A DNA stretch of 64,000 nucleotides from Mermis nigrescens (taxonomy: Eukaryota; Nematoda; Enoplea; Mermithida; Mermithidae), in NCBI GenBank assembly GCA_036768485.1, contig JAVLUZ010000154.1, positions 39,738,851 through 39,802,850 on the forward strand, given 5' to 3'. The notes under the pieces were generated by a model. That model made no database searches. It had not been told where the DNA came from and saw nothing but the letters and a program-made list of their open reading frames with translations. Position 1 is the first letter of the stretch. Every line of letters begins with the position of its first letter. A program made the position numbers and the translations under genes. Shown piece after piece: positions 14,831 through 27,402 of this stretch.

Positions 14831-15610
14831 ATCTTATTGATTGCTGCAATAAAAATAACATACTTTTTATACTACATGTGTCATATTCAAAAAAGTGTAG
14901 GTCATACAAAAATATTTAAGGCTGCTGCATATACATTGACCCTAAATCATGAGGATAAATGAACATCAATAAAATCAATGTTATATAATTTTGTAGAGAG
15001 AGATCCACAATATGCAGCGACCTAACAAGGCTGAGGTGCATTGGGGTGACCTAATAGTATCCTTTGATCAGTTTTGAGAACCAAACGACGAATTTGTTCA
15101 AGAACTATGTTTTTGCTCATCAGTGCTTGATTCCTACAATGCGCTGTCTCAGTGATAAAAACCATGCATTAAACTGCAAACTTATTGTGCCTTGTATGCG
15201 TGTAATATAGGTGCACAAAGTCAGGGACGAGGGTTAAACCCCGGAATCCAGATTAGTAAAATTATTGTTCACGCTCTTTCTGTAGTCAAATAATTAAGAT
15301 GATCAAAATAGCCTGCATAAAACGTTTTTTGCTTATACCGCATTTTTTAGCATGTTTGCTTCGTTCTGACTGCTTTGTATCGCTTTTATCGCTGAAAAAT
15401 GTCGAAACTGATCAATTGGGCTAGATATTTCGAGTTTTTCAATTATTTATACACAATTTTTTGCTTTTTTTGAATAAATAGTACACAAAATTTTTGATCC
15501 AGTGCTAGGAACAATTTTTCGATTTTCATTTCGTTTGTCTTCAAAAATTATGTAGAAAATCTTATATCCGCTAAATATCACCGGCTAGTACATACCATAG
15601 GTGAGCACTT
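14831..15610. other. Unassigned AT-rich sequence
   Basis: No gene, RNA or repeat recognised. Confidence 0.4.
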
Positions 15611-15616
15611 GAGCAG

Positions 15617-15820
15617 CACTAAAATTCCGGAAGGGGGCACAAGATTTTTCTAAAATCAAAAATGGTCTTAAAAATGGTGGTATGACGGATAAACAAAATT
15701 TCTAAATGTTTCTCATTGAGCACTATCCATTAGCATCAAAAAAAATTGCGAAAAAAATTAAATTCTGAGGGTAATGCCCTCTTACCATTCATGGGCTGCA
15801 AGAAATTCTAGGGGTCCGGT
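15617..15820 (-). mobile_element. hAT-like MITE, two broken pieces
   Basis: A minus-orientation body (15640-15770) shares AAAAATGGTGGTATG, GAGCACTATCCATTAGCAT and AAATTCTGAGGG with the intact MITEs. It is followed at 15787 by a second minus-orientation terminus, CATTCATGGGCTGCAAG, resembling the CATACATGGGCAGCAAG end of other copies. This suggests two overlapping insertions or a rearranged copy. Confidence 0.6.
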
Positions 15821-17154
15821 TGAGTGAAATCGCAAAAAATGTAACTGAATATAAGATGGGGTCTGCATTAACCTACACGGGGTGTAAAACCCTCAGATCC
15901 CACGCCTTTTTATTTTCCTTGCGCCTAAGTGCATATTTGACGCTTGTGTCATTTAGTTGTTTTGCTTAGCGAATTTAATGTAGGAAGATGACGTATTCGC
16001 GATCTATTTTTATGTTTCTAATTCTTGTCCTTTTTTTATACGCAGGCAGGACAAATTAAGGAGTTTGGTTTCCTTTATTTGAAAAGGACTTGTCTTGTGT
16101 GCATTGTAGACTTAAAGATTCACTGAATAAGCAGTGACAATTTTCGACAACGCAATATTGTCATTCTGCATTATTGTATGTGCTTTAACAGTGACCAATC
16201 CTGTATTTCCTGATGAGAGGGGGTGGCGGAATCCCAAGTTTTCTGAATAGTGTCCAAAATTGTTCGAAAAATCCGTTCATTTCGCTTTCAGTATCGATTT
16301 TTCGCCATCTTTTGATAGACTGAATCTTTGAGATCACTTCGAAAAAGTTAGAAATTTTCCAAATTTTTTACAAAAAATGCGAATTGTTAATTTTGAAATC
16401 GGCGTAAAGCATCAAAAAATGCTCAAGAGATCATTAAAATAAGTTAAAAAGTCCTTGTTTTGAAAATAAACGACTCTATCTGACATAAGGAAATAAACTA
16501 TAGAGTCAAAAAGTCAGTAAATGTCATTTATGAGTACTACCTGGTGCGAAGAGCCGAAATATGAAAAACTGTGATAAAAAAATTGCTAAAACCATTTGAA
16601 AAACACATTTATCTCTATTGAGCCCAACTAGTTTTTGACAAAAGGGGGTCCCTCCCTACGCCCTTCAAAATCCGTACCTGTGCTTTAATAGCTTATATAC
16701 ATACAAATTTTGTTGTGACCTATCTTTGTGCCTATTGTTAACACCTTTTTCTTACCAGTCAACTGTTTTGTAACTCGTTTTTATTCCGCTTACTTTTCTT
16801 CGTTAGTAAGCGTTGCAGTCTGCGTCCTGTTATGTTTTCAACATTTTACGCGTATCATTGTCCTTTTGAAATCAATAAATGTATCTCACCTTCATTATAC
16901 TCGTATGTGTATGTGTATTGACTCAAACCTATTTTAGCGTACAATGGCAAAATTTCATGTAAGTATTCTAGAAGCGACTGACAGCACAAAAATTTTCATT
17001 TTGGATCAAAACTAAATTTTAGTGTTGTGTGAAATTAATTTTCATATTGGATCAAAGCGAAATTTTTGTGCCATCATAATACTAACTTTTAGTGGCTGCC
17101 AGTTACATGCTAATTGTTTGCTTAGATACAACAGATTGTTTTTAACAGTGCAGA
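15821..17154. other. Unassigned AT-rich sequence
   Basis: Only short chance frames. No recognisable domain, structural RNA or mobile-element terminus was seen. Confidence 0.4.
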
Positions 17155-17310
17155 ACAGGAGTCAGCTACATATATGAACCATGGTGTACTCAATTTCCAA
17201 GCCCCTAAACCCTCCTTCCATGGGTAAAATTTTGCCGTAAATGGGATTGGGGTGTTGAGTGTTGACCCTGATGTGGCCTACATACTTGGGGTATCCCATT
17301 TCCAGTGCTT
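17155..17310 (+). repeat. Orphan diverged satellite monomer
   Basis: A single unit similar to the 1-10571 satellite, in the same orientation and about 6.6 kb from the array. It retains CAGCTACATATATGAACCATGG, CCAAGCCCCTAAACCCTCCTTC, GGGATTGGGGTGTTGA and a TACTTGGGGTATCCC segment. Divergence is far greater than among array monomers. Confidence 0.8.
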
Positions 17311-17527
17311 TGGTTGCTTCCGTTTCCGGATTTAATCCATCGTTTCCATTTCTGTTTCCGAATTTTACTTATTCTTACCATTTCCGGATTTTACTTTCCT
17401 CCATAATTTATTCTTGTCTTTCAACAGATCAATCATCTTACAGATAAAAATCGCCAATTTTAGATATCCTTAAGTGGACACTTTTAACACAATAGATTAA
17501 GATAATAAGAAACGCTATAAACTCCCA

Positions 17528-17592
17528 TATAGCTGAGTGGTAAACATCTGCTTGCCGTCAAAGCAACCTGGGTTTGATCTTGGCCGATAACT
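17528..17592 (+). other. tRNA-like sequence, degenerate
   Basis: A polymerase III box-A-like TAGCTGAGTGG and a box-B-like GGGTTTGATCT are spaced as in a tRNA. Between them TGCTT and AAGCA can form a perfect five-pair anticodon stem. The loop lacks the usual T33, and the acceptor and T stems are poor. It is more likely a tRNA pseudogene or SINE head than a working tRNA. Confidence 0.4.
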
Positions 17593-18083
17593 TTTTATTT
17601 AGCGCACTTACTACAGTATGTCCCAGCACTAATTAAATACCTAAATTCAATTTATATGGGCGGATTAGTGCATTTAATATGGAATTTTCAGCTACTTGCC
17701 TTCACTAAGCTGATCTGCCAAATTACAGTAATTTGTCTTGTTTTGGTTACTGTGGTCTTTGAAAAAATTAACTGAAAATCTCTCAAATAAACAAAGCAGA
17801 CTGTAAGTCTAAGCCTAGGAGAATAGAGAAATTTGAAAAGAATCAATAAGAGTCACGACTTTACTTACTTTGTATACAGGCGCACAGAGCAGGGTTTTGA
17901 TGCTTGTATTGAAAAAGAAGTGACTTGCTGTCAGCCAGTAGTAGTTGTGTTGGTCATATACCACGGGTACACCCCCAAACCTACATTTATGTTGTGCTTA
18001 ATGCCTTTGGATGCTTTGCATCACCCACTCTCATTTATTGCACTTCACATACATCATCCTCCTAGGTCCAAGTGACCATAATT

Positions 18084-18170
18084 ATCTTTATCTTTCTCAA
18101 TTCTTTATCTTTATCTTTATCTTCTAGATTATAAAATTTCAACTTTATCTTTATCTTTCATCTTGCAAAA
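18084..18170 (+). repeat. TTTATC microsatellite
   Basis: Repeated CTTTAT hexamers with a short interruption near 18125. Confidence 0.85.
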
Positions 18171-18414
18171 AATCCTTATTTTTACAACACTAATGGTTAC
18201 CAAAAAGTCTAGGAGTTTGCCGAGATGACATAATGGAAATAATTATAGGCCTCGCTAAATGGAATAATATCCGAGCACTAATCAAAATAGTCGATTTTAA
18301 AATATAAAAAATTCAAGGTTAGCAAAAATGAACTAATTATGTACTTGTATACATATAGGCTTTAAAATCACCTAACATGGTTTATATACATTATTTATTA
18401 AGAACGTCATCAAT

Positions 18415-18800
18415 ACGAGAAAGAAGCAAATAAAAAAAGGAACAAAGAAAAAGGAAAGGAAAAGAAAAATGAGAAAAAAAATTTTATAAGTAAAAAATAG
18501 ATAAATGAAGGAGCAAATACAGAAAAAAAGAAAAAGAAAAGAGAAAAAAATTGAAAACAAGAGAAAAAAGAGGAAAGAAAGAAAGATAGATAGAGAGGTG
18601 CATCATGCTATTAGTAAGAAAGAAACAAGAAGGATGCGTGAAATAGCACAAGTGTACCTAAAAAATTATATTATGAGAGATTACATGTTTTATGAGGCGC
18701 AAAAGTCTAATTGAAAAGGAAAATAGGTAGGATTATAAAACAAAAACTTGCATTAGAAAAGAAATAGAATGAAAGAAAAAAGAAAGAAATCATATTAACA
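18415..18800 (+). repeat. Purine-rich (A/G) tract
   Basis: Long runs of GAAAA, GGAAA and AAGAAAG make the plus strand strongly purine biased, especially 18425-18600. The overlapping frames rich in Lys/Arg/Glu on plus and Phe/Leu on minus are composition artefacts. Confidence 0.75.
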
Positions 18801-18920
18801 GACGAGGTCATCAGATACTGCCTCTTATTACAAAATGCCATTAAAAGCTACATACTTTTTGGAAATTTGTTTAACAAGTTCTAGCAGTCTTGGGTAAGGC
18901 TGTTTGGTCCAGCCAGCTTG

Positions 18921-18985
18921 CACCATACCTAGACGTGGGGTTAAGGGTGGATATAGCGGGGGCGGCCGCCCCCCCATTGCCAAAA
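18921..18985 (+). mobile_element. MITE end fragment with GC palindrome
   Basis: CACCATACCTAGACGTGGGG matches the left end of the MITE family, especially the 12018 copy. It is truncated after about 30 bp and runs into a perfect 16-bp palindrome, GGGGGCGGCCGCCCCC (18958-18973). Confidence 0.5.
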
Positions 18986-21375
18986 AACTATTGGCGCAGT
19001 AGAGAAAAGTTGTGTATTTTTTACTGATTTTAACCATGCCAATATAGTGTTAATTCATTGCATTTACTGACTTTCTTGGCGCAAAAAAAGTCTTATTTTT
19101 ACTTCAGAAGAGTAGCTTTTGTACAGATCAATGTTTCTGCAGAAGTTAAAATTATTTAATGAGTAAATACATAGTAATTTGAGCAGTCTGTACTTTTTAG
19201 CATTTTGTATGCTCTGTTCTGCACTTGTCACTTTGTTATGATTTTTGAACTGATTTCTTGGCGAATTTAAAACAAATTATTTGTGTTTTTTGTGAAAAAC
19301 TTTCAGAAACTTTAAAAATTTGCTGAATTGTTTTCTGTATATCAAAACATGTCCAAAAACGGCTAATCTGTTAACAGAATGATATGCAGCTGTTGTTAAC
19401 AAACATAGGAACAATATTATTTTCAGAACAATGGAATCATAATTCAGTATTGTTAGCAGGAATGGGAATGATAACGTTTTTGGAACGTTTTGCCAACACA
19501 AGCTCACACTTAGTTTTAACCGGTACAAAAAAGAGGCATATACGGACAAACAAAGAAAGTTGAAATGGATACATGAATATGACAATAGGCCTATGGGCAA
19601 AAGTCTCGCAGTTAAAGTATGTGCAATTGGGATAGGCAAAAATATGACACACACATATATGATCTATAAATACACATAAGATATGATAGCACATAAGCCG
19701 TTTCTTACTCAAGTCACATTAAGCACGAGTGCCCATTTTTCTATCCCAGATTCTGATTGAAAAGATGTTTGGAAAAGGAATGAAAACATGGTTATTTCTA
19801 GGGAAAGGTGGTCCTGGGCAAGCTGTTTCATGCGCAACGCTTAATGGACATGTTTGTGTGTATGGAAATTGAGCACAAAAATGAACATCTGGGGCAATCA
19901 TTGTTGACGCGTAGGTATATTGTAATGCAAAACAAAAGGATATCCGCGTTTATCCAACACAACACAACAGTGTGTAGAGAGATCTCTACACTCCCCTGGG
20001 TGTCAAGAAAAATAGCACACAGTGTCATTTTTTAACACGCAACAAAGTTTGCTGGGCAAACTTTTTGCGCAAAACAGCTGCAGCATAAAGGCGGGTGTTC
20101 AAACAAATTGACAAAATGAGATCTGTGTCGGTAGATCAAAAATGGGATGCCAACACATTATTATGCACAAGTGTATGGAGAAAAATGAACCAAAATGAAG
20201 TACAGCAATGTCAAACAATTGAGCTTGGGAGACAAAAACATGAGGCGTTGATGACATGTTGGCAATGGAGTGTTGTGCTATGTAAGGGATGACTGATTGC
20301 CCAGGACCAGGGAAAAATTTTGAATAATAACGATTTATGATAGAAGGGCAAGTCACTTAGCTCAATAGATATTAAATAAGAAAGGATTAGACTGTGAACA
20401 AATTGAGCACAAATATGGACAAGGACAAAACATGAATTAATGACAAACAACTACAGTGAAATAAATTGTTTTTGGAAAAACGTGGAAAAAATATACATGG
20501 GTGATAAAAATATATATTCGAATAATATGAACTATGGAAGATAAGTAAAAAGATCTTAGAAAATGTCCTAAAAGAGAGAAAAAAGGTGCTTAGCTGCTAA
20601 AAATAACTAGTAATCACAAGAAGAAAAAGTTAAAATGAGAAAAAAACAAATTATACAATACAAAAAAAACAAACAAAATGCTGTCAAACTTCAAAGTTGA
20701 TCCATGCTATTGAATTCAGCATGTCTAATTTTGATGATCCAAATGATCACAAGTAGAATAATGCAAATGACTGGTCAAGGCGCAGTCATTGCGGCAATCC
20801 AAAACTGGCAAATGTTCTTCTTGCAGAGTAGTGCAAAACAGTGGCTGCTGAGTGCAACAATCAGCAGATGTGCATGGAGTAGACCAGTTTTAGTGCAACG
20901 TAGACATGGCACATCTGGCTCCTTGGGGCAGAATTGACAAAAAAACAAGGTGTAGCAATATGATGCTGTGCAAGACAATGGTCCTGAGATTGTGTAACTG
21001 GGAAACACGGCATGGATACTGAAATTGGGGTGGCAGAACATGGCACAACAATATTGCGGCAATGTTACAAATCAGGGCATGAGGCACATGGAATATTACA
21101 ACTGGATGCAGATGAATAACAGTTTGTTGAGAGGCTGCTTGCTGAGCAGTCATGGCATTATATATTTGACAATTGGCTTTGACTCATTTGTAATGACGTT
21201 GGCAAGAAATGAAGCACCCAGCTGGGTGCGGCGGGTCGTATGGTTGACAAAAAGTCAAAGTGACGGCAAAATTGGTTGTACAACAAGTGTGAAACAAATG
21301 TGAGGTCTCTGTAGAGGGACAAGTAAAGTTGCATTTGCATCTTTCTCATTCCATGAGTATGAGTTGTAAATTGAT
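18986..21375. other. Unassigned sequence, possible outer part of Gypsy-A
   Basis: Many short frames lie on both strands and none has a recognisable domain. From about 20.7 kb the sequence style resembles the decayed minus-strand coding further right, so part may be the 3' end of the old retroelement. I could not identify an LTR. Confidence 0.35.
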
Positions 21376-21740
21376 TTAAGCTTCTGTCAATAAATTAATT
21401 TTATAACAATGCATTTTTTGTGGCGGCTCGCTCAAGGCCAGAGTTGGCTCTTTATGTTTGAGCATAGTGTCTTGAGCTTGAGTTGCAGGTGCATTGCGAG
21501 TGATTTGTTGGGCGCCAATTTCTTCTAATGCAGTAGGAAGAGTGACTTCAAAAAAACCTTGAATTCTTTGGTGCAACACGTAGCATGGAAATTCAATAGG
21601 ACAAATGATTGACAGATTGTTGCACACACAAATAGCTTGAATTTGTTAATGCGTTAAACATGTTATTGGTGGTATTTGTGACGATTTCTGAAAATTCGAC
21701 AAAACTTTGCTAGGGAACAGATTGTAAATATGTCCCATGA
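21376..21740 (-). pseudogene. Env-like fragment of Gypsy-A
   Basis: An 83-residue open frame (21376-21627) continues upstream in the same frame to about 21740 past one stop. It is protein-like, with Cys residues near the start of the open part, and it lies downstream of the integrase of the same strand. Assignment to env rests on position and not on a family motif; it could be another accessory segment. Confidence 0.35.
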
Positions 21741-22270
21741 ATGCAGACAAGAAAATACATCAAAGTTGTTCTACCATGCGCCAAGCAATTTGCGGGTCTT
21801 GATACCAGATTTGGTATTTATAAAACTTGTTATCAAGAAACTGAAGCAGCAATGATACAGACATGATTGTTGTTGCTTGAAATGACTGATTGAAATGGAA
21901 AGTAGACTTGTATTGTGTGAAAAATTTGTTCAGAAAATAATGACCATTCGATGAATTGTCAAAGCCAAAGGGGCATTATGGTTGGGTGCACTTGCTAAGC
22001 AATGCGGAAGAAAATCGAGCTTGAATGGTGTAATTTGAACAATGCTGAATTTCAGGCACTTCATGCAACATGGGTTGCTTTGCGACAAATTCTAAGCCTA
22101 CTTCGTAGATCATAGGACCGGTAGTGACATAAAAGTTTGTCAGACAAAATGTAGGATTGTTGTAGAATGGACAAGGATGCTAAATGATTTTGCAGACAAA
22201 AGGTATTGGCAAAGCTTGTTATATTTCTATTGACATGATTGGTGCAGAAGGCTGATTTGTGAGTGCAACC

Positions 22271-22539
22271 CACACCTGGGCGTGGGGGGGGGTTTGGGGG
22301 AGGGGGTATGCAACCCCCCAGAAACCAAAATACCCCCCCAGAAATCAAAATACCCCCCCCAGAATTCAATTTTTGAAAATTTTTTTCGTCTTTTTCGCAA
22401 TTTTTTGATGCCAATGGATAGTGCTTGATGAGAAACGTCGAAAAATGGTGTTTTTATCGCCATACCACCATTTTTAGGGCCATTTTTCGACCTTCAAAAA
22501 AATCTTGCACCCCCAGAATTTTCTTGCTGCCCACGTATG
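22271..22539 (+). mobile_element. hAT-like MITE with 8-bp target duplication
   Basis: A non-coding element begins CACACCTGGGC and ends in GCCCACGTATG, the reverse complement of CATACGTGGGC. The flanks are identical 8-bp copies of GTGCAACC. Terminal inverted repeats of about 11 bp starting CA with an 8-bp duplication are typical of the hAT superfamily. The internal C-runs after the left end are length-variable among copies. Confidence 0.9.
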
Positions 22540-22913
22540 GTGCAACCCAAGGCAACTGTTGTTGCCCTTTGGGCTGATGCACTGCATTAAGATTTGCCAA
22601 TAGTCCTTTGATACACCAATTTTCTATATCAATTAGGTTAGTGGATTGGCAAATTCTTGGCCTAATACATGGGTCAGACAAGCTCAAAAATCTTTGGTGT
22701 AGACGCACAGAGCATCTTTGGCTGTTTGCATCAAAAATGAGTCTTAAATTTGAGCAAATGCTCACACTTGTTGCTGACTAAGTGACCTTTGCACGGCTTG
22801 ATCATCTTTGGCATTGTATACATCTACAACTTCAAGGATTTATAATCCTTGGAAGAAATGTTATTGCATTGCTTGACCATATTCATCTTTGAGCTCCTTG
22901 ATATGCTTATGAT

Positions 22914-23187
22914 CACACATGGGCAGCGGGCAGCAAGAAAATTCTGGGAGATGGGGGTGTAAGATTTTTTGAAGGTTAAAAAATGGCTTAAAAATGGTGG
23001 TATGGCAATAAAAACACCATTTTTTGACGTTTCTCATCAAGCACTATCCATTGGCATCAGAAAATTGCGAAAAAACGAGAAAAAAATTTCAAAAATTGAA
23101 TCTTGGGGAGGGTATATTTTGATTTCTGGGGGGAATTTTGGTTTCTAAAGGGTTGCATACCCCCCAAGCCCCCCATGCCCAGGTGTG
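22914..23187 (-). mobile_element. hAT-like MITE
   Basis: Same family, inverted. Termini are CACACATGGGC on the left and CCCAGGTGTG on the right. Flanks CTTATGAT and CCTATCAT agree at 6 of 8 positions, a decayed target duplication. An extra GGGCAGC repeats near the left end. Confidence 0.85.
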
Positions 23188-23738
23188 CCTATCATCCTTT
23201 TTCTTACTCCTTTGGGCATAGTCCAATAATGGTAGTTGCACAAGTTGGCTGATCTTGCATAATGATATCTTCTTTTGCAAATATGGCGGGCTGAGATGCC
23301 TGAACTGCAATGGCCGCATCTGTGTTTTGACTTACAGTTACTTCATCAACTACAATTGATTATTTGACATCACAGTCGAGTACTTAATTGACATTTTTGT
23401 TGACTCTATTTAAAAATTTAGGTTTAGTATCTGGCCTTGAGACGGATGTTGGCTCATTTGTGCATTGATCATTGTTAGACAACAGTGCTGCAGACACAAA
23501 TGGTGTCTGAGACAACAAAACAGTCAATTCTTAAGAAACTTCAGGGGCTAAAGTGAAAGCCAGATGCTCAATTTCAGGTGTGAAGTCATCCATCATCATC
23601 TTCATAATGCTTTTCACTTCCTTCAAAGCTTGAGTCAGAATATTGATGCCGGCATTGGCCTTTCTTGAATGCATCTGCTATCTCTTTCTTTTCTTGCTCA
23701 GCAATTTTCTGCATTTTAATTACTTGACAAGCTCTGCT

Positions 23739-24420
23739 TTAGATTTTGCAGGCTGTTAGCCGGCTTTTGACAATAGCAAAATATGTTCTGCCTTTTTTTA
23801 CCACTTGCTTGCCTGACGTCTCATCTCCAGATAATCGCTTATTATTAGATGGACAAGTGAGAATGAGAAAAGAGCAATTGACCACATGGCACACTATCAA
23901 AAGATAAAAATCCAGAGCACCAAGTGGTTTGGTGATCAGATATCTGACAATGCAATTAGGCAATGGAGTTTGGTTCCATGCTTGAACAACTGCAGGTCTA
24001 GCCAAAGGGCAAATCCCTAAATTGAACATATATTGCATGAAGCTATACAGACAATGATTGCATGGAGTAGTTGCTATGCTATGGTTCTGGTCAAATTGCA
24101 AGAAAGCAGCACTGTATCTATAATATGCGCCTTGAACACGTTGCATTTGAAGAGCTCCTGATTCCGATGGCAATAATTGTAATTTTTCTAATAGTGAACC
24201 CAGGCAAACATGCAATTTGCATAAACATGATAATATGCAATGCAATCATTGTCAGCTCCATGGCAAGCTAGAACCACATCTGGTAGTTGCATAATTAGCA
24301 ACTCATGCAAGCCAAAAGGCGGAAGCTGGAACTGAGCTGTGTCCCACACAAAAACATGACTGCAAACGTAAGCTATGTATCTGGATGAAATGGACAAATG
24401 AGCCATTAAAGTCATGATGA
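23739..24420 (-). pseudogene. Env-like membrane segment of Gypsy-A
   Basis: A 168-residue open frame (23739-24245) has a hydrophobic stretch of about 20 residues around 23870-23930 followed by a polar, Lys-rich tail. That arrangement fits a membrane anchor plus cytoplasmic tail. Parallel protein-like text in other frames upstream shows frameshifting. No fusion peptide or furin-type site could be identified. Confidence 0.35.
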
Positions 24421-24614
24421 GTCACGCTTATAGAGCAACATTGAGCATCCCACTGCAAGATTGGCAGATAGACACAACCATCAATTAACTCTGAGTCAAA
24501 GCCAGAGACAAATTAGCCATTTAAGGCATTTATGGGCAAAAGTATAGTGACAATAGCTGCATAGGACTCAGCTGGAGAGTCTACAAAAACAATGCACATG
24601 CCATTAGCTGGGAT

Positions 24615-24856
24615 CACACCTGGGCGTGGGGGTTTGGGGGGTATGCACCCCCAGAAACCAAATAACTACCCCCCCCTCAGAATTCAATTTTTGAAAATTT
24701 TTTTCGTTTTTTTTGCAATTTTTTGATGCCAATGGATAGTGCTTGATAAGAAACGTCGAAAAATGGTGTTTTTATTGCCCTACCACCATTTTTAAGGCCA
24801 TTTTTTGACTTTCAAAAAATCTTGCAACCCCCAGAATTTTTTGCTGCCCACGTATG
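24615..24856 (+). mobile_element. hAT-like MITE with 8-bp target duplication
   Basis: The termini CACACCTGGGC and GCCCACGTATG are flanked on both sides by GCTGGGAT. It is inserted in the env-like region of Gypsy-A, so it is younger than that element. Confidence 0.92.
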
Positions 24857-25465
24857 GCTGGGATATACTGAGCAGACATTGGCGCTCTATCAAAATGTTA
24901 AAGAAACCAATGACGTTGAGACAGAGGAATTCTGCAACATTGGAGGGCAAATGGCCATTGCAATTGATTTCTAGAATGTTCTTGATCCAGGCTGATGGTT
25001 GGTTGGACATCATTGAGTAAGATAGGGTTCTGAAAAAGGATAGACATTAGTCAATGGTACAGCAAGACTTGTCTGAGACATAACAAGAAGTCGGACTGGG
25101 GTTCAGTCCTTCTTATGACGTTCTATAGCAGGTAAGTCAGAAACATCAACTATTACCTAAGGCAAATTGGGTAACGTGAGACCTGAGCTAGAACAATATT
25201 GCCTGGGATATATGCATCTCCAAAATCAAATCTGAACATGGCAATTTAGGCAATTGCAACAATTGATTTTGATGCACTAAGCGAGACACAAGCGGATTCT
25301 GAATATATACAATCCAAGCTGTTTCTGAGGTTGGCAACTCAGTGAGACAATATGGGCCAACATGCTTTAAGGCAAGTTTGCCTTAATGCAATGGAATAAA
25401 CGCTTTGTTATTCAGGTAGATAATATTGTTAAGCAATAAAATTATTTTGGAAATGTTTTTTCATA

Positions 25466-26340
25466 TTATTGCTTTTGATGCATACAGGCTTTTGCCAAAT
25501 TTGTGGCAGTAGCCTCATGTAAGTCATGTAGAGAGTGAACTAGGCTGGCTAAATATAGCTTCAACTTGTTTAGGCGATTCAGGATCAAGGATAAATCATT
25601 CAGAACTTGAATGTCTGATGGAAAAGTTGGCTCTTGACCATAAAGTAAGACAAAAGGCAATAAATTTGTTGAGGTTTGGGGCATTGCTTGATAAGCAAAC
25701 AACGCAAATGGGAGATAATATCCCCAATCATGTTGGTCACAAATACCTAGCTTGGAAAGACAGTGGATCAATGTTCAATTATATTGCTCAACCAGACCAT
25801 CACATTGTGAATGATATAGGGTTGTAAAATTTTCTGAATATGCAAAATTTTGCATATCTTAGCGACTAATATTTATGTAAAGTTGGATTATTGATTGGTC
25901 AAAAAATGTCTAGGCACTTCATATCTAGCTATAATTTCACATAGCAAAACATTTGCGATCATAGTTGCTTTTATGTCCAAATCAGGATATGCTCCAACAT
26001 ATTTTGTGAAATAATCCATGAACACAACTACTCGATCATTTCCTGATAAACATCTTGGCATGTGAAGACAATTGCATGCAATAAGATCAATAGGTGTGTT
26101 GACTTAAATCGGTTTTAGGGGTAGTGATGCTGAAATTGACAAAAGTTTGTGTTGAAGACAGATATGGCAATTCTTGCACCAAGCAATGAAATTGTTTATC
26201 ATATGAGGCCACCAATACTTTAGCTGAATATTGGGCAGAATTTTTTGTGCTGAGAAATGAGCACCAAAAATTCAGTCATGAAACTTGAATAGGATAAAAT
26301 GACATAACAATTTAGGTATGACAAGCTGATAGACAACTTG
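25466..26340 (-). pseudogene. Gypsy-A integrase relic
   Basis: The zinc-binding part (26130-26340) retains an HHCC-like arrangement ending in CKNCHIC. The core (25880-26120) retains VVVFMDYFTKY and a second strand whose catalytic Asp reads Asn (LTNQ). The 101-residue open C-terminal part (25466-25771) shows the LPFALFAYQ and LLYGQEP signatures of Ty3/Gypsy integrases. Stops and a replaced catalytic residue make it inactive. Confidence 0.8.
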
Positions 26341-26404
26341 GGGTCACATTTGGGTTTAAAAAATCAAAAAAGAAGATCTTGGCTAACAAAAAATTCATTG
26401 CAAT

Positions 26405-26645
26405 CATACATGGGCAGCAAGAAATTTCTGGGGGGGTGCAAGATTTTTTTTGAAGGTCAAAAAATGGCCTTAAAAATGGTGGTATGGTGATAAAAACACC
26501 ATTTTTCGACGTTTCTCATCAAGCACTATCCATTGGCATCAAAAAATTGCAAAAAAAGCGAAAAAAATTTTCAAAAAATTGAATTCTGGGGGTGGGGGTT
26601 ATTTTGGTTTCTGGGGGGTGTATACCCCTTCCACGCCCAGGTGTG
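26405..26645 (-). mobile_element. hAT-like MITE with perfect 8-bp target duplication
   Basis: It starts CATACATGGGC and ends GCCCAGGTGTG. ATTGCAAT flanks it exactly on both sides. It lies between the RNase H and integrase parts of Gypsy-A. Confidence 0.93.
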
Positions 26646-27192
26646 ATTGCAATACTTCTTCTTGGAAAGATCATCAAGTGAATTGCATTAAGACGAGTTC
26701 AGGGTCAACTTCTTGCTAAGCTTGCAATTTTGCCAGTGTGAGCATCTCTACTTTTTAAGCTTCTGTGAGCATATTTTGCTCATAATAGACATGTGCAATG
26801 TTCCTATTTGCGTCTGACATAGTCGGTAGGTTGTGTGAGGGGTCATCATCCTCCTCCAACTCGGATTTCTCGGATTTGAGATTAGCAATATTTACAATTG
26901 CTTTGTGTTCAGCTTTATACTCTTGCTCATTTTTGTCATATTTAGGATGACACAAAAGTACATTGGCAGCACATTTGTATGCGCCAGGCACATACACAAC
27001 TTTGTATGTGTAGTCTTAGAACATGAGCCCCCATCTTTGAAGACAACTAGATAGATCTTTGACATTCACTAGCCAATTAAGAGCTTGATGGTCGATTTTG
27101 ACAATAAACTCTGTACCATAGAGATAGTGATGGTAGACTTTGATAGCCTAGACTACGACTACACATATTTCTCTGGCATTGTGTCATTGCAC

Positions 27193-27402
27193 TCAGACCC
27201 GGCTAGTGTAGCTGAGTATGAAGCAATTACCAGAGGGCAGATGCTTTTGTGTCAGAATGGCACCTAAAGCATAATTGCTGGCATCCTTTGTCAAAATAAA
27301 CTGATGTTTATCATTGAACTTTGGCAATTGCAGGATAGGCAGTGATGTGAAGGCATCTTTGATTTTATCAAAGGCTTCTTGATGCTTATCAGTCCGAACC
27401 AT
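27193..27402 (-). pseudogene. Gypsy-A RNase H fragment
   Basis: An open frame of 69 residues with QEAFDKIKDAF, LPKFNDKHQFIL and TKDASNYALGAILTQ, the start of a Ty3/Gypsy RNase H domain. A MITE cuts it off on its N-terminal side at 27400. Confidence 0.85.

Noticed and set aside
18372..18714. Phe/Leu-rich minus frame and Lys-rich plus frame
   Set aside because: Composition artefacts of a purine-rich tract.
19277..19654. 125-codon minus-strand frame that looks like a membrane protein
   Set aside because: Hydrophobicity follows from base composition; no family resemblance, no promoter and no neighbouring gene of the same kind.
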